Assembly (NCBI GenBank): GCA_946122785.1
Contig: CAMGYJ010000003.1
Location: 31,451,811 to 31,515,810, forward strand
Reading direction: 5' to 3'
Length of the DNA stretch: 64,000 nucleotides
Source: Linum tenue
Taxonomy: Eukaryota; Streptophyta; Magnoliopsida; Malpighiales; Linaceae
A program made the translations under genes and the position numbers. Shown piece after piece: positions 44,290 to 55,900 of the stretch; within the stretch, counting starts at the first letter, position 1; each line of letters begins with the position of its first letter. The notes under the pieces are model-generated. The model was not told the origin of the DNA and did no database searches. It saw only the letters and a list, made by a program, of their open reading frames with translations.

Positions 44290-44640
44290 TTTTTCCACCA
44301 TATTTTTTTTCAAGGCAAGCCCAGAGGGCATGAGACAAAGACTCGACTCAGATACAAGGAGGACTCCAGAAAAAATACGGTAATCCGTAAGCAAGTGGAT
44401 TCCCGATGAGAGAGCCTGCTTAGCCACTACATGGGCAGCTCTGTGAAAGTTCCGAGGAGCAAAACGACCCGATACTGACTAAAAAAAATGAGAAAAAGGA
44501 GTGAGCTTCCTCCAAGACAGTCCCTGCATGAGAGTGCGTAGCGTTCTTTGACATAGCGTGCTTGATGACCAATTGAGCATCTCAACAAATGCAACCACCG
44601 AAAAAATCATGTGTTAAGCAACATCTCCACAAAACTGCTT
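44290..44640 (-). pseudogene. 5'-truncated LINE fragment (RNase H tail)
   Basis: On the minus strand the reading VSGRFAPRNFHRAAHVVAKQ corresponds to the end of an RNase H domain of plant LINEs. A short 3' region and an A-run follow (T-run at about 44,307-44,315). The rest of the element is missing, which is usual for LINE insertions. Confidence 0.6.
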
Positions 44641-44999
44641 GAATTGTTTTTATCTCTAAAAACAACATATTTGACTTTTGGACGTAACTCATATATATAG
44701 ATATGGATTCTCTAAAGTCAACCCGATTGTTTTTCCATTTTGTATGGTTTGTCGGTATAGTTTGTCATTTTTGTTTAACATGTTTGCAATTTTTGTATGT
44801 CTAATAAAAAATTGAGTTAACTTTTGGACGAACCCCCTCTATTCTATACAAAAATGGGGCCTTTAAAGTCAAACCGATTGTTTTTCCATTTTGTTAGGTT
44901 TGTATTGTTTGTACCTCTATACATGCTATTCACTTGATCCTTCCTCTGCATGTAAGGTGTAATTATTTGGGATACCTGATTAACAAACAAAGAGGTGAA

Positions 45000-46659
45000 A
45001 ATTGACGAAATTGAAGAAATTTTGGGTCCATCGCGGTTGACAACATGTACTTCTCCGAGGCATTCTCGCATCGCAGAGCACAAACTATCTGCGTCTCTTG
45101 CTCTTTTCTCCCTCTCCCTTTCTTTTTCCCTCTTCTTCTCCTGCGTATTTCTTCGGGCTTCCTTTGTTTTTGCTTCTGTTATAATTTCTTCTTTCCCAAT
45201 CAACAGTTCACGTTCGAAAACGCATCCTCTGGACCAAGAACCGGTCTCCCCTAACACGTCCTGGTACGTTTTCTCTCTTTCTTTCTTCTCCCTATCTTCG
45301 CTCCCACTCTCTTCTTCTCTCCCCGTCAACGTTCACACCCACCCCTGCACCAAATTCTGCTGCCCTTCTCTATCTCTCTCTCTGCTCCCTTTGCCACCCC
45401 CCTCAACTTCGCCTCTCCGCCTGCTTCCCTTTCTCTTCTTTACGCTTTCGATCTTCGTGGATTCTACTCAATTTCCGCCCCTCACCTGCTTCTGTTTCGG
45501 TACTATTTACTTGCATTCGATTCTTCTTCTTCTGACATTGCCATTCTTCCCCTTCTTAGGTTTCATTTTGGTAATGTTAGTCTGCGTTGCCAGACCTCAT
45601 GGTACTCTTTCTTTCCCAGTTTGTATCTTTAGCTGCCTTTCGCTTTCCCGATTCGTTGTTAGGTTTCTTTCGTTCCTCTCCTGGAATGTGTGGATCTTCC
45701 CGGGAGCTTCTTAAATGATTTTGAGGGATATTGTGTTTCCTTTTCATCTGCCCTTGTCTTTATCCCCCTTTTGAGGAGTTGGGTTACGCTCCAATTTTGG
45801 TGAGGTGGTCTAGCTCTGGCTGAAAGCAAATTTCATTGCTTTGCCCGCCAGGTGTTTGATTTGGTGCGCCTGAGAGGTGATAGCGATTTGATTTGATTTT
45901 TTGTTTCAATGCAATTCAAAGTTTGCTGTGTTGTTTTTGGATCTCGCCGAACTGTTCTCTTCCTCTTCCAATCCGTTTCCCGTAAGTCCGGCATTCCGTA
46001 AATTTGATCAGCTTACGTTCCCGTGGGGAATTTCCTTTTTTCAAATTCTATATCAGGGTATTGATGTTGGGAAAACGGGGGCAAGTGCGGTTCATCAGAA
46101 TTTTGCTCATTTTTAAAGCCTTGCCTTACATGCCTACAAATGAGCCTGCAGTGCTATTGTATCTCTTTCTTCCTCTCTTTGCTTCTCGTTGTGTTTGTAT
46201 CTGAGTTGAAGCTCGAGCTTGGATTTTTAGGTTGACCTTTACTTTTCTGTCCCCCTTCTCCCTTTTCTGGGTTTGATGGCTCTTCTGTGGATCTGGAAGC
46301 TGCTTCCTTTTAGTTCCACTTATTTGAGATGTTTTCTGTTTCTCCTTTCATCCCCAGAAGAGTAACTTTCGATGCTTTTTTGGTAGTCAGCTTTTCTGTC
46401 TCTCTGTTCAATGATTTGGGGCCCAGCTCTTCCTTTTGAATTTGAATCTGCTCTTCCCATTTGAATCATTCCCTTTCTTGTTTTACATAAATTTGTTGCT
46501 TATGGTTTGGCTTTCCGTTTGCTGCTGCTGCAGACTTGAAGCAAGAGATATTGCCTGGATAGTGTCCGTCAGAGATTTTGTCGTGCCTCATAAATTGGCA
46601 GAACAGAGGCGTCATTTGGATTTTGCTGCTGAGAGGTTAGGAGTGTGCGTCTTCTCCAG
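45000..46659 (+). promoter_or_regulatory. Promoter and 5' leader of the UDP-arabinose epimerase gene
   Basis: Pyrimidine-rich DNA (45,080-45,560) is typical of a plant 5' leader. A good donor (CCTG-GTACGTTTTC) lies at about 45,263. An acceptor (GCTGCTGCAG) at about 46,535 precedes the exon with the ATG. A leader intron of about 1.27 kb is therefore likely. A second donor candidate is near 45,499. The transcription start cannot be fixed. Confidence 0.5.
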
Positions 46660-49605
46660 ATGCAAAGTATTGGAAGGACCAGAACTCAGTCTAGGCCCAG
46701 TAGATCTGTGAATTTAGGAGGTTCGTTTTCTTTCTCTACCATTTCCAATTGGTCGTTTTAATACTCATTGCCATTACCTGTACTGCCGGAATGCTGCGGA
46801 GTTGGAAGAAAGATATGGGGTGCGTGGAAACAGTTGTTAAAAGTTTATGTTTCTGGTCCCCCTACTTTGAAACTATTTTGCAGGCATGGACTACGCAGAT
46901 CCCAAAAGGAAGAGAAACTTCGTGGGAAAGGTTGCTTTGGCCGCTATCTTGACGACTGTGTGCATACTTGTTCTCAAGAAATCCTCATTCAACTACACAT
47001 CCCCGGTAATTCTCGTCTGGTTACATGACTGCATTCCGTTCTGCTGATATTGCTGTTGGCCGTTGCGGTCATCGTAGTATATTGCTTAATTTGATATCTA
47101 AGTGAGGCATTTTCTAATTTCTTTGTTGTTTATTGTCCAGTTCTCATTACGTGAACAAGGAGTTACTCATGTTCTTGTCACCGGTGGAGCTGGCTATATC
47201 GGTTCACATGCTACATTACGTCTTCTGAAAGATGGTTACAGGGTGACCATTGTTGTAAGTTCATGTCTTCGGTATGGTTATCTCCTCTTTGTCGTACATT
47301 TATCATATCTGTAATCTTAGTTTCTGTGTATCTGCTATGGCAGGACAACCTTTCTCGTGGGAACATTGGTGCAGTTAAAATCCTACAAGAACTGTTCCCA
47401 GAGCCTGGGAGGCTTCAATTTATATATGCCGACTTGGGAGATGCCAAAGCGGTATCCTTTCTGGCTTTCCTTTTGTAGTTTTTTCGACTTGTGCTTTGGT
47501 CACAGGAACTTGATGTGGATAGTTGTTTCCCTCACCAAAATTTGCAGGTTAACAAAATATTTTCAGAGAATGCTTTTGATGCAGTGATGCATTTTGCAGC
47601 TGTTGCATATGTTGGGGAAAGTACAATGTATCCTCTTAAGTAAGTATCCTTTGCTTTCTGAAGTTGGCCTGTCAAATTTTGTTCTTCCGTCAGCTAGTTG
47701 CTTTTTTACATGATATGGAACTTCTGATTTTGCTCTGCCGAGTGAGGCATCTAAGATTATAGAAAGTAATTGCAGCCAGCTGTGACATAGTTTGAGGTTT
47801 GCTTACCCTTTACTGCTCTTCAAATGACTCAAGTAAATGCGAGAAGGTGGATTTGCTGAAGGACTAATGTTTTGTTCAAATATTTGATCAGACTGTCCAA
47901 TCATTAGGACTAGGAACATGTCTATGGTTGGGTGACTGGTTGTTGGGTTACCTAATTTTGTCCCCTATTTGCACAATCTGCATGGACAGCACTTTTAACA
48001 AGCTTAAGTCACCCTGAAGCTTCAAACATAATGTTGATGATGTATGTCCAAACAACGATACTGAAGAGAAAACCTTATTTAACTAACTGTTATCACTGCA
48101 GGTATTACCATAATATTACATCAAATACCTTGGTGGTGTTGGAGTCGATGGCCAGGCATGATGTGAGGACTCTGATATACTCTAGCACATGTGCAACCTA
48201 TGGGGAACCTGAAAAGATGCCTATAACTGAAGAAACAACACAGGTACACTCATAGTCTTGATTTGTCAATTGGCCAGTATAATATGTGCAGAACTATATG
48301 TCCTAGATGGGAGTCCCATTGACATGGAAAAAAGTAAGTGCATACCACATTAACATTGGTACGTACCGATTTATCTACTCAGGTCCCCATCAATCCATAT
48401 GGAAAAGCCAAAAAGATGGCAGAAGACATGATCCTTGATTTTTCTAAGACATCAGACATGGCAGTTATGATTTTGAGGTTTGTATTCCCTTTCAGTAAAT
48501 GCTACCACTCATTGAAATCTCCTTTATTGCAACCCCAATAGTGTTTGACCTTCTAAGTTTCTGTTACTTATGGGGTTTCCCCTTGCATGTTTGGTTGGAA
48601 TTTGTTGTCGGATTCTCTTTGATAATGTTACCACCTTCCTTTGTAAGACAACATTGTTCAAATCTTCCACTTGATTGTTGATCGAATAATTCTCTTCGAA
48701 TGTTGAATAATAATCTTGCAACGTAAATGGCTTTAGGCCAAGTTCATGTTACTCCTAGCATAGTGTGGCCGAGATAAGCGATGAATACGATGTGACTTCA
48801 TTTTTCTTGTTTGGATTTTCTTTTTCGCTTTGAATAAGATAGCAAGTTGATGTTGCATTTCAGATACTTCAATGTAATTGGGTCAGACCCAGAAGGCAGA
48901 TTAGGGGAGTCTCCACCGCCTGAGCTGCGTGAGCATGGAAGGATTTCTGGTGCTTGTTTCGATGCAGCCCGCGGAATCATGCCAGGGTTGAAGGTAAGTA
49001 AATCATGTGATATCCTGTGTAGTTCAATACCCTAGGCCTAGTAGTCTCGTAGTCGTCGTGATGTTTTTGGAATGTCCCACTCCCATCAACACTCCCCCCT
49101 ATATTCTTCCATTCACAGGTTAAAGGAACAGACTACAAGACACATGATGGGACATGTATAAGAGATTACATTGATGTAACTGATCTTGTGGATGCTCATG
49201 TGAAGGCTCTGGAAAAGGCCGAACCCGGTAAAGTTGGAATCTACAATGTCGGCACAGGGAAAGGTAGGGTTTTGTTGTACCTATTGTATCAAAAATAGAC
49301 AAAAAAAAAAAAAATCTTCTTTCCAAGCATATTTCAGAACTGGGTCTTTTCTGTCTGTTTCAGGTAGATCAGTGAAAGAGTTTGTGGAGGCCTGTAAGAG
49401 GGCAACTGGAGTTGCCATCAAGGTTGATTATTTGCCACGCAGGCCTGGGGACTATGCTGAGGTGTACAGTGACCCTACTAAGATCAGGAATGAACTGAAC
49501 TGGACGGCACGTTACACTGACCTGCAAGAGAGTTTGCAGGTTGCATGGAGATGGCAGAAGGCTCACCGAGATGGGTATGGGACCCCTTCAGTGATGGCTT
49601 CTTGA
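46660..49605 (+). CDS. MUR4: UDP-arabinose/UDP-xylose 4-epimerase, Golgi type II membrane protein
   Basis: Ten coding exons, all in frame: 46660-46720, 46884-47005, 47141-47254, 47344-47451, 47548-47639, 48102-48243, 48383-48477, 48864-48993, 49119-49263 and 49364-49605. They give 416 residues, against about 419 in Arabidopsis MUR4/UXE1. A short basic cytosolic tail precedes one membrane span (about 34-52, [17 protein letters not shown]), as in Golgi type II proteins. The Rossmann NAD site is GGAGYIG (76-82). The catalytic Thr is in YSSTCATYG (192-200), with YGKAK (219-223) as the YxxxK pair. It interconverts UDP-xylose and UDP-arabinose in the Golgi lumen, supplying arabinose for cell-wall polymers. 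UDP-glucose 4-epimerases lack this N-terminal span. It converges with the COPE gene. Confidence 0.95.
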
Positions 49606-50876
49606 AGCACTCCCACTCGGTCGAGCAGCACTTGCAATACAATGGGTAGCACTAGCAACATTTAACTTCAAAGAGAGAACCCTCTCCTCCATACCACAGC
49701 ACCAACCTGGGTTGCAATGCTGTTTATTCGTCATTTCTCTTAGAGCAGAGGAGGGGTTCTCTCTCAATTGGAAGGAGAGGCTTTTTTATTCCTATAATTT
49801 TTTCCTAAATATTTTTTTATACTTGGTGTCATGCGATTTACATATAGAGAGGGGGAGATGTAGGAGTTGCCGATTCATTACTTGTACGGGAACAGGTAAT
49901 AGTCTAATAATACGATGATGATGCTTATGTATCCTCAGGCTCATCCAATATAATAGGGCTTCTACAGTTCATTCTACCTCCATCTTCTCCTTGTTTATTC
50001 ACAAACAGAAATGGCAGTGATGACAATGGGTACAGGGACGTAGATATAAACTATTTGTTGTCCTAAATGCGTGATTCTATGTAGAAGCGTAAAGACGTTA
50101 GCTCTTAAGCTGTAATGCGTAGATTGTGACTTCATTTGTTAGTGAAATGCGTTCTTCTACGTAGAAGCGTTTGGGTGACCTATAATTGTAAAAGCGTAAA
50201 CTGATAAGTTACAAAACGTGATTTTGACTACATTGTATTAAACTGATAAGTTATAAAGCGCTTGTTACGACTTCCAGCGTCTGTATGTTTCCCTTACAAT
50301 TGTATTTCACTCATCACTTTTATATAGGAAAAGATGCATCAGAGTTTTTACTGTCATCGGTTTGTTCATCTTGCTTGTTCTTGTGAGACGACAAGAACTT
50401 GTTGGTACTGCTGCAATAGAGTGGCATTTAGGTCTTAGTTGTTGATGGCTGGGTGCTTTCCTTATTCCTACATTTTGGGGGTTTTTCTTATCTCCTGGAT
50501 AAATTTTCGTTATGATCCACTAAAAGTTTTCGAAATTCAATACCTGCAGATACCAGTTCCTGAGCATGAAAACTCGAAATTGCCAATCACTAGGTATTTT
50601 GGACATTATCATGTCTAAGAGCATGGACATTAACAATGTGAGATACAAACCAAGCACTGAAAGAGTCATGCAGAAATGTGGAGAACTACTGACCCTTCAA
50701 ATGTTGAACACATATAATCGAGACTGCAAGCATTCATCGGTATATGACAAAAATATAAGTCGATTGGTAAAGCACATTCCGGTCTGCGTTGTGTTACAAA
50801 ACCCCCCAAAAATAAGGACACTTTCCAAAAAGCAGAAGAATGGCTTGGCTCTTAGGACACTTCTTCAACTCGAAAC
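49606..50876. other. 3' regions of two convergent genes
   Basis: The epimerase 3' UTR probably extends to about 49,970. Positions 50,040-50,270 have short repeats, among them a perfect palindrome CTTCTACGTAGAAG near 50,155 and a related AAGCGT-flanked copy near 50,085. From about 50,540 the sequence is likely the 3' UTR of the coatomer gene on the minus strand. No further gene seen. Confidence 0.5.
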
Positions 50877-53160
50877 TCATGCAACTGATTGAACTGCTCT
50901 TTCGAAGCTATCTTCTGCAGTTGATACACGCTTAATGAGCAAATGCTCTGGATGTGCAATCTTCAATTGGCTGCAACACAATCATTGCAATCAAAGTCAC
51001 TGACCTGTCTTTCTGTTCTAAATAAAAGTATAAAAAAACAACTAAGAGAATGACGCTCCAACTTGCCACGTCTCACGTCATGCAGAAATTAGTTTGGTGT
51101 TCAGAACATGTATTGCCAAACATGTTTTATTGCTTAAGAGATCAGTAACTGATTATTAATCAGCCAGTGCCTTGTGATGAATAGGTTAAAACCCTAATCC
51201 AGTAAAGTGGCCAAAGATCTACTTACTTGAGATAACGCGAAGATGGTTTGCCAAGATGAAGACTGCATACAACCAAGTTTGCTAAGGTTTCTGGGTCCTT
51301 TGCATCCTGCACCAATCACCAAAATGCACAGAACATTACATTCCTGAAGGTCTCGGGGCATGCTAGCAAAAAACAAGGCTCCCCAAGAAAATTAAAATAC
51401 TAAGGCTCAAGGAAACTGAGGTTTAATAGCATCATCATTCTGGACATAGATGAACTTGCCTTGTTTAGTGCTTCAAGAAGCAATGTCTCTGCTTCTTCAA
51501 AGTTGCCCATGTGCATGCAACAAACAGCCTTCCCATTCAATATCAAACCAGTCATGGGATATTTCTCAGAGAAATCTTGAAATATGAGTAGTGCTTCTTG
51601 TATCTTTGAACCACCCTGGTTGAACGTAGAGAAAGTATTATATATATAATCCTTCAAATAGTCAGATGTGATGATTTTAATGAACCCTGAGTCATTAGAC
51701 AACCAAAAGAACACAGAACTTACAACTGCCAAATTCAGCCAGGCATTTGCGAGTTGAGTAAGGGTATGGTCCTCATCAATCTGTTGCATGACTCTCAGCT
51801 GCCTCTCAGCAAAATCTGTCCTGTGCATCTTGATGAATATTTGCACATTCAATGCATGCCTGAAATATTATCACGCCATGGGTCAGGAATAACAACTAAG
51901 CATAATGTCTAATCTCCCTCTAATGGATGTATGAACATAATGTTTCATATTAGTTATCCAACTGGATGGAATCTAAATCAATCACAATTCAAATCTGCCT
52001 AATCTACTGTCAATATGGATAACCATGCCAGTTCAAGAATATCCAGATATTCTACACATAGATATTAAAGCATAAGATAATAGACTGAATTAGGTAAATT
52101 GTGAAGCTCTAGTATAACTCACAGTTCCATGGTGCCTCCAGCATGTGTGTGCTTCAAACCCTCATTATAGTCCTCTTCATTCATGAATATGATTCCAGCA
52201 ATCAGCCTTAGAATGGCATTGCTTCCTATAGCCGAATCAGCCAGCCACTCTTTCAAGCTTGAAATTACAGATTGCTGTGCAATAAACCAGTTAGGGGCAT
52301 AGAACTAACTACAACGGTTCGAGATCTAAAACAGACAACCTAAAACTCATGATTCAGCCAACAATAAAACAAGCTACAATAGAAGCACATTTCAATTTCT
52401 TTCTACTCTCATAAATATGCAACTTATGTATTGATTGAATGAATGGGCAGTAGGTGTTGCAAGATCTACCACATGGACACCTTAATATAGCTTTTCTAGT
52501 GTAAATCAAAACTACAGACAATGATTTGTAGTCCGTTAGATGAATATCTAACCAACCCAGAAACAAATTCTACCAGAGTAGGCAAAAGACATTCAGATCG
52601 CCACCATCTCATGACAAACTCAGAGAACACCTATTTGATCAAACTTGGAATCAAAATTCAAGACAATTATCAATCAGACCATAAGCAGCTCCCGGTAGTT
52701 CGTTCAATGCAGGAAAGGCAAGAACAGATCAAACATAGATCTCGGTCCAAAAGCCACCAAACAGCCACAAATCTTGGAGAAGAGAGAGTAATCTTTACAC
52801 AGCGAAGCTACCAACCTTGTTCTCAGGGCTGGAAAGATACAAGGCGAGCAATTTGACGGCCTGGAGAGGAGTGGCTGCGCTCTCATCGATCTCGCTGATC
52901 ACAAGCTGAAATCGTCCACGCCGCACATCATGAATCGATTGGAGAAGATTCTATCAAGAAGGGACGAACAGAGAATTCACAATAGGAAAACGAACCTGAT
53001 AGCTTCCAAGAGCGATGTAAGAGCGGTGGACGAGGCAGTCTCGCTCGATGGCATCCTCCGGGGAGAGATTCGGAAGGTCGCTGTTGTTGATTGCAGCCTG
53101 GAAGGCTCCCAAGTAGAAATTGTTGCGCAGAACGAAGAGGTGATCGGGTGCCGTCGCCAT
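50877..53160 (-). CDS. COPE: Coatomer subunit epsilon (COPI vesicle coat)
   Basis: Seven exons, all in frame: 52996-53160, 52816-52905, 52123-52274, 51724-51859, 51460-51615, 51227-51306 and 50877-50970. They give 290 residues, the usual length. Recognisable stretches include MATAPDHLFVLRNNFYLGA, NNSDLPNLSPEDAIERDCLV, LRVMQQIDEDHTLTQLA, VCCMHMGNFEEAE, NKDAKDPETLANLVV and the C-terminus FERAVQSVA. The protein is an alpha-solenoid of TPR-like helices that binds alpha-COP in the COPI coat, acting in Golgi-to-ER and intra-Golgi transport. Intron 5 (51,307-51,459) starts with GC (AAG-GCAAGT), the accepted rare GC-AG class. Using it is required to keep the frame. Confidence 0.96.
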
Positions 53161-53417
53161 TGCTTTCCTTTCTCCTAGATCTGAACTCCTTCCCTCGCTA
53201 TATGCAAAAACAAATACGCGATGAACACTCTTCGGTAACGAGCGAAAGGAAAATATATGTGCAAAGAACGTATTACTCTTTAGTACCTAGACTTTAATTT
53301 AACTACAATAACATCCTTTAATTTAGACTGTTCTCATTTACAAGCATTTAGATTTAGACACGGCCCTTGTCGTAAGATACAGGGCCGTATATGAGAGCCT
53401 GCTTCACTAGCCCCATG
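53161..53417. other. Promoter region of COPE
   Basis: Leader and promoter on the minus strand. No clear TATA box was identified. It ends at the hAT-like element at 53,418. Confidence 0.4.
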
Positions 53418-54060
53418 TAGGGCTGCAAATGAGCCAAGTTGTTCACGAGCGGCTCGACGTTCGACTCGAGAAAAGCTCGTTCGAAACTCGGCTCGTTAAT
53501 AAATAAGCCGAACATGAGCTAAGCTTTTTTCAGCTCGTGAAGCTCGCGAGCTAGCTCGACTCAGTGGCTTGTTGAGCTAAACTCGTGAGCTGGCTCGTTT
53601 AGAGCTCATGATATGTCTCAACATGTGGCTAGAGAGCCAACTCGATTACCGACTTATGGATGAATCAATCTATATCTTATGATTTTAATACATATGGTTG
53701 TTAAATTATATATCTCACTATATATAAGCTTAATACGTTGAGTATGTGAGCAAATATATCTTATTTTCTACTTTAAAAAGAAATTATGTACCTCAATCTA
53801 TGAAATAACATGATTTGGAGTAATTAAAATTTATTAACTAAATGATATATGATATCAACAAAGTATAATATGAGATTAGCTAACAAAATAAATCATATGT
53901 GTCATGATATACAAAATAAAGTACCAAATAAAAGTCAAGATTTTAGTAAGCAAGCTAGCTCGAACTCGACTCGTTAATAAACGAGCTAGCTCGAACTCGA
54001 CTCGTTAATAAACGAGCTGAGCTCGCTCGACTCGTTTATTAACGAGCCGAGCTCAAGCTG
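53418..54060. mobile_element. Non-autonomous hAT-like element (GAGCTCG-rich)
   Basis: It starts TAGGGCTGCAAATGAGCC, the terminus of a common plant non-autonomous hAT family. Repeated GAGCTCG, CTCGTTAATAAACGAGC and related words fill both ends. The right end (ACGAGCCGAGCTCAAGCT at about 54,055) appears truncated or diverged. No coding capacity. Confidence 0.55.
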
Positions 54061-54401
54061 GGGTAAATTCCAAGCCCAAACTATTGCAACGAATGTACGG
54101 CAATTAAACGGAATACCCGACCTATATAAACTGACGTACGGCGGAACAATAACATTGACATACGGAGACAAAATTAGGTTTCCTCTGCAACTTTTTCTTT
54201 TCGCCGCCAGTTCATCACCCATCCAGGAAAATCGTACGAGCCAGCTACCTACTAGTTCCAAGTTCCATTCCAAGCTCATCTCCCAGTGAAGTAGATACTT
54301 GATACCATTACCGGCCGATAGCCTCATAACCATAAACTGCAATCTTGAAGTTGAAGGTACTTTTCGAATTCTCTTTTCTTCTTAATTTACTGTTTTTCTG
54401 C
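54061..54401. other. Unassigned intergenic DNA
   Basis: No gene or repeat recognised. Confidence 0.4.
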
Positions 54402-54409
54402 TTGCAATC

Positions 54410-54859
54410 TAGTGATGGCAATGGGCGGGCGGGTACCTCAATACCCATGTACAGTATGGGTCGGGGCGGGTAATACCAACGCGGGTACGGAGCGGGGCGG
54501 GTCGACCCACTCTTATATGCTATTTGAGAAAAATACACACTAAATTTTACTTTTAATGATAAAATGAAAAGGAAAAAAACTTTATGAATAAATAATGGTG
54601 ATAATATAATGGGTAACTGAATCTATTTAGTTGAAAGATCAAGTTTAACTAGTTGAAGAAAAATCAAAATAGGATATATATGAATGGATGGGGTAAGAAA
54701 TTGACATAGAAAGGGTCAAGAATGGGGTGAGGCGGGTTATGACAAGTCGAAAGTTGATACCCATGCCCCGCCCCACACTACTGCGGGTCAGCTAATACCC
54801 GCCCCATCGTGGGTCAGGTCGGGTAATACCCGACGAGGCGGGTTCAAATTATCATCCTA
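54410..54859. mobile_element. hAT MITE, 450 bp, with exact 8-bp target duplication
   Basis: The terminal sequences TAGTGATGGCAATGGG and, on the other strand, TAGGATGATAATTTGA form imperfect inverted repeats. TTGCAATC flanks both sides (54,402-54,409 and 54,860-54,867), the 8-bp duplication expected for hAT. The interior is rich in GCGGGTAATACCC words. No coding capacity. Confidence 0.8.
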
Positions 54860-54884
54860 TTGCAATCTAGAGTTTCATGGATAT

Positions 54885-55258
54885 ACTCACTTTTTTGGGT
54901 GCGTTCAATGCACCCGCCTCATAATCCTCATTCTGAGCAGGCGATTCATGTGAAAACGATGTCAATCATCACTTATGGTATGATAAACAAGAACCACATT
55001 AATTTGTACAAAAATCATTCAAGATTCACTTTAATTTGAATGATTTAGGATTTAGGAATTTTGGGTTAGGGTTCACAGTTTGGGATTTTGGGTTGAGATT
55101 CAAAATTGAAGATTAATATGTTAGGGTAATAGATTAATTAGTTGTGATTCTGTGTTATAACATCATATTAGACTAATGCTACCTATTAAAGTTCAAAATA
55201 TGATGTATTATGACCACTTTTAGAGTTGAGTGCATTGAATGTACCCAAAAAAGTGAGT
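54885..55258. mobile_element. MITE with about 30-bp inverted repeats
   Basis: ACTCACTTTTTTGGGTGCGT...at the left is matched by ACGTACCCAAAAAAGTGAGT-type sequence on the right (reverse complement ACTCACTTTTTTGGGTACAT). The length is 374 bp, with no coding capacity. Confidence 0.65.
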
Positions 55259-55283
55259 GCACCGAAGTAGCCACCATATATAA

Positions 55284-55660
55284 AAGTGAGTTTGTTCAAT
55301 GCACCCAACTCAAAAACTAGTTTTAAGGTGTTGGATTTTGAATTTTTATTTGTAGAATTAGTGTAATATGATGATATAACATATGATAACAACTTATGAG
55401 CAGACTACCCTAAGCCCTAGACCTCCAGTTTTGAGTTCTATCCCTAAACCTCGAATTGTAAACCCTAACCTTAAATCTCTAAATTCGAAATCCTTCAAAT
55501 TAAAGTAAATTTGTAATGGTTTTTGTGCAAATTTATGTGCGTTATTGTTCATTACATCATAAGTGATGATTGACATCATTTTGACATAAATCACATGTTT
55601 AAAATGACGATTATAGAGCGAGTGCACTGAATGCAAAAAAAAAAAAAAAAGAGTGAACCG
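55284..55660. mobile_element. Second MITE of the same family, adjacent
   Basis: The left end GTTCAATGCACCCAACTC and, on the opposite strand at the right, GCATTCAGTGCACTCGCTC are imperfect inverted repeats. The interior (GATTGACATCATTTTGACAT) is the reverse complement of the interior of the neighbouring MITE near 54,950-55,070. An A-run of 17 lies near the right end. Confidence 0.55.
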
Positions 55661-55891
55661 AAAACGCCATCTATAATTATATAGGTGTATATATTCATTG
55701 AAACAGAAGGTCATAGTTTCATAATTCTATAATAAGTTCTTTTGGCATGTGCAACTCGTCGGACAAATTTTTTTTTGTTTTTTTTTTTTCACAGATTTCT
55801 TTGATTGGATTTATAATCCATTTATTTTGATTTTTAAGTAGATGCGCTCTATTATATATAATTTCTGAAGCTTGATATATTTACACGCTCG
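55661..55891. other. Unassigned AT-rich DNA
   Basis: No gene seen. Confidence 0.4.
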
Positions 55892-55900
55892 TATTTTTGT

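Noticed and set aside
44995..45714. 239-codon plus frame rich in Ser, Leu and Phe
   Set aside because: Pyrimidine-rich leader DNA of the epimerase gene. It has no domain, spans a likely splice donor and is low complexity.
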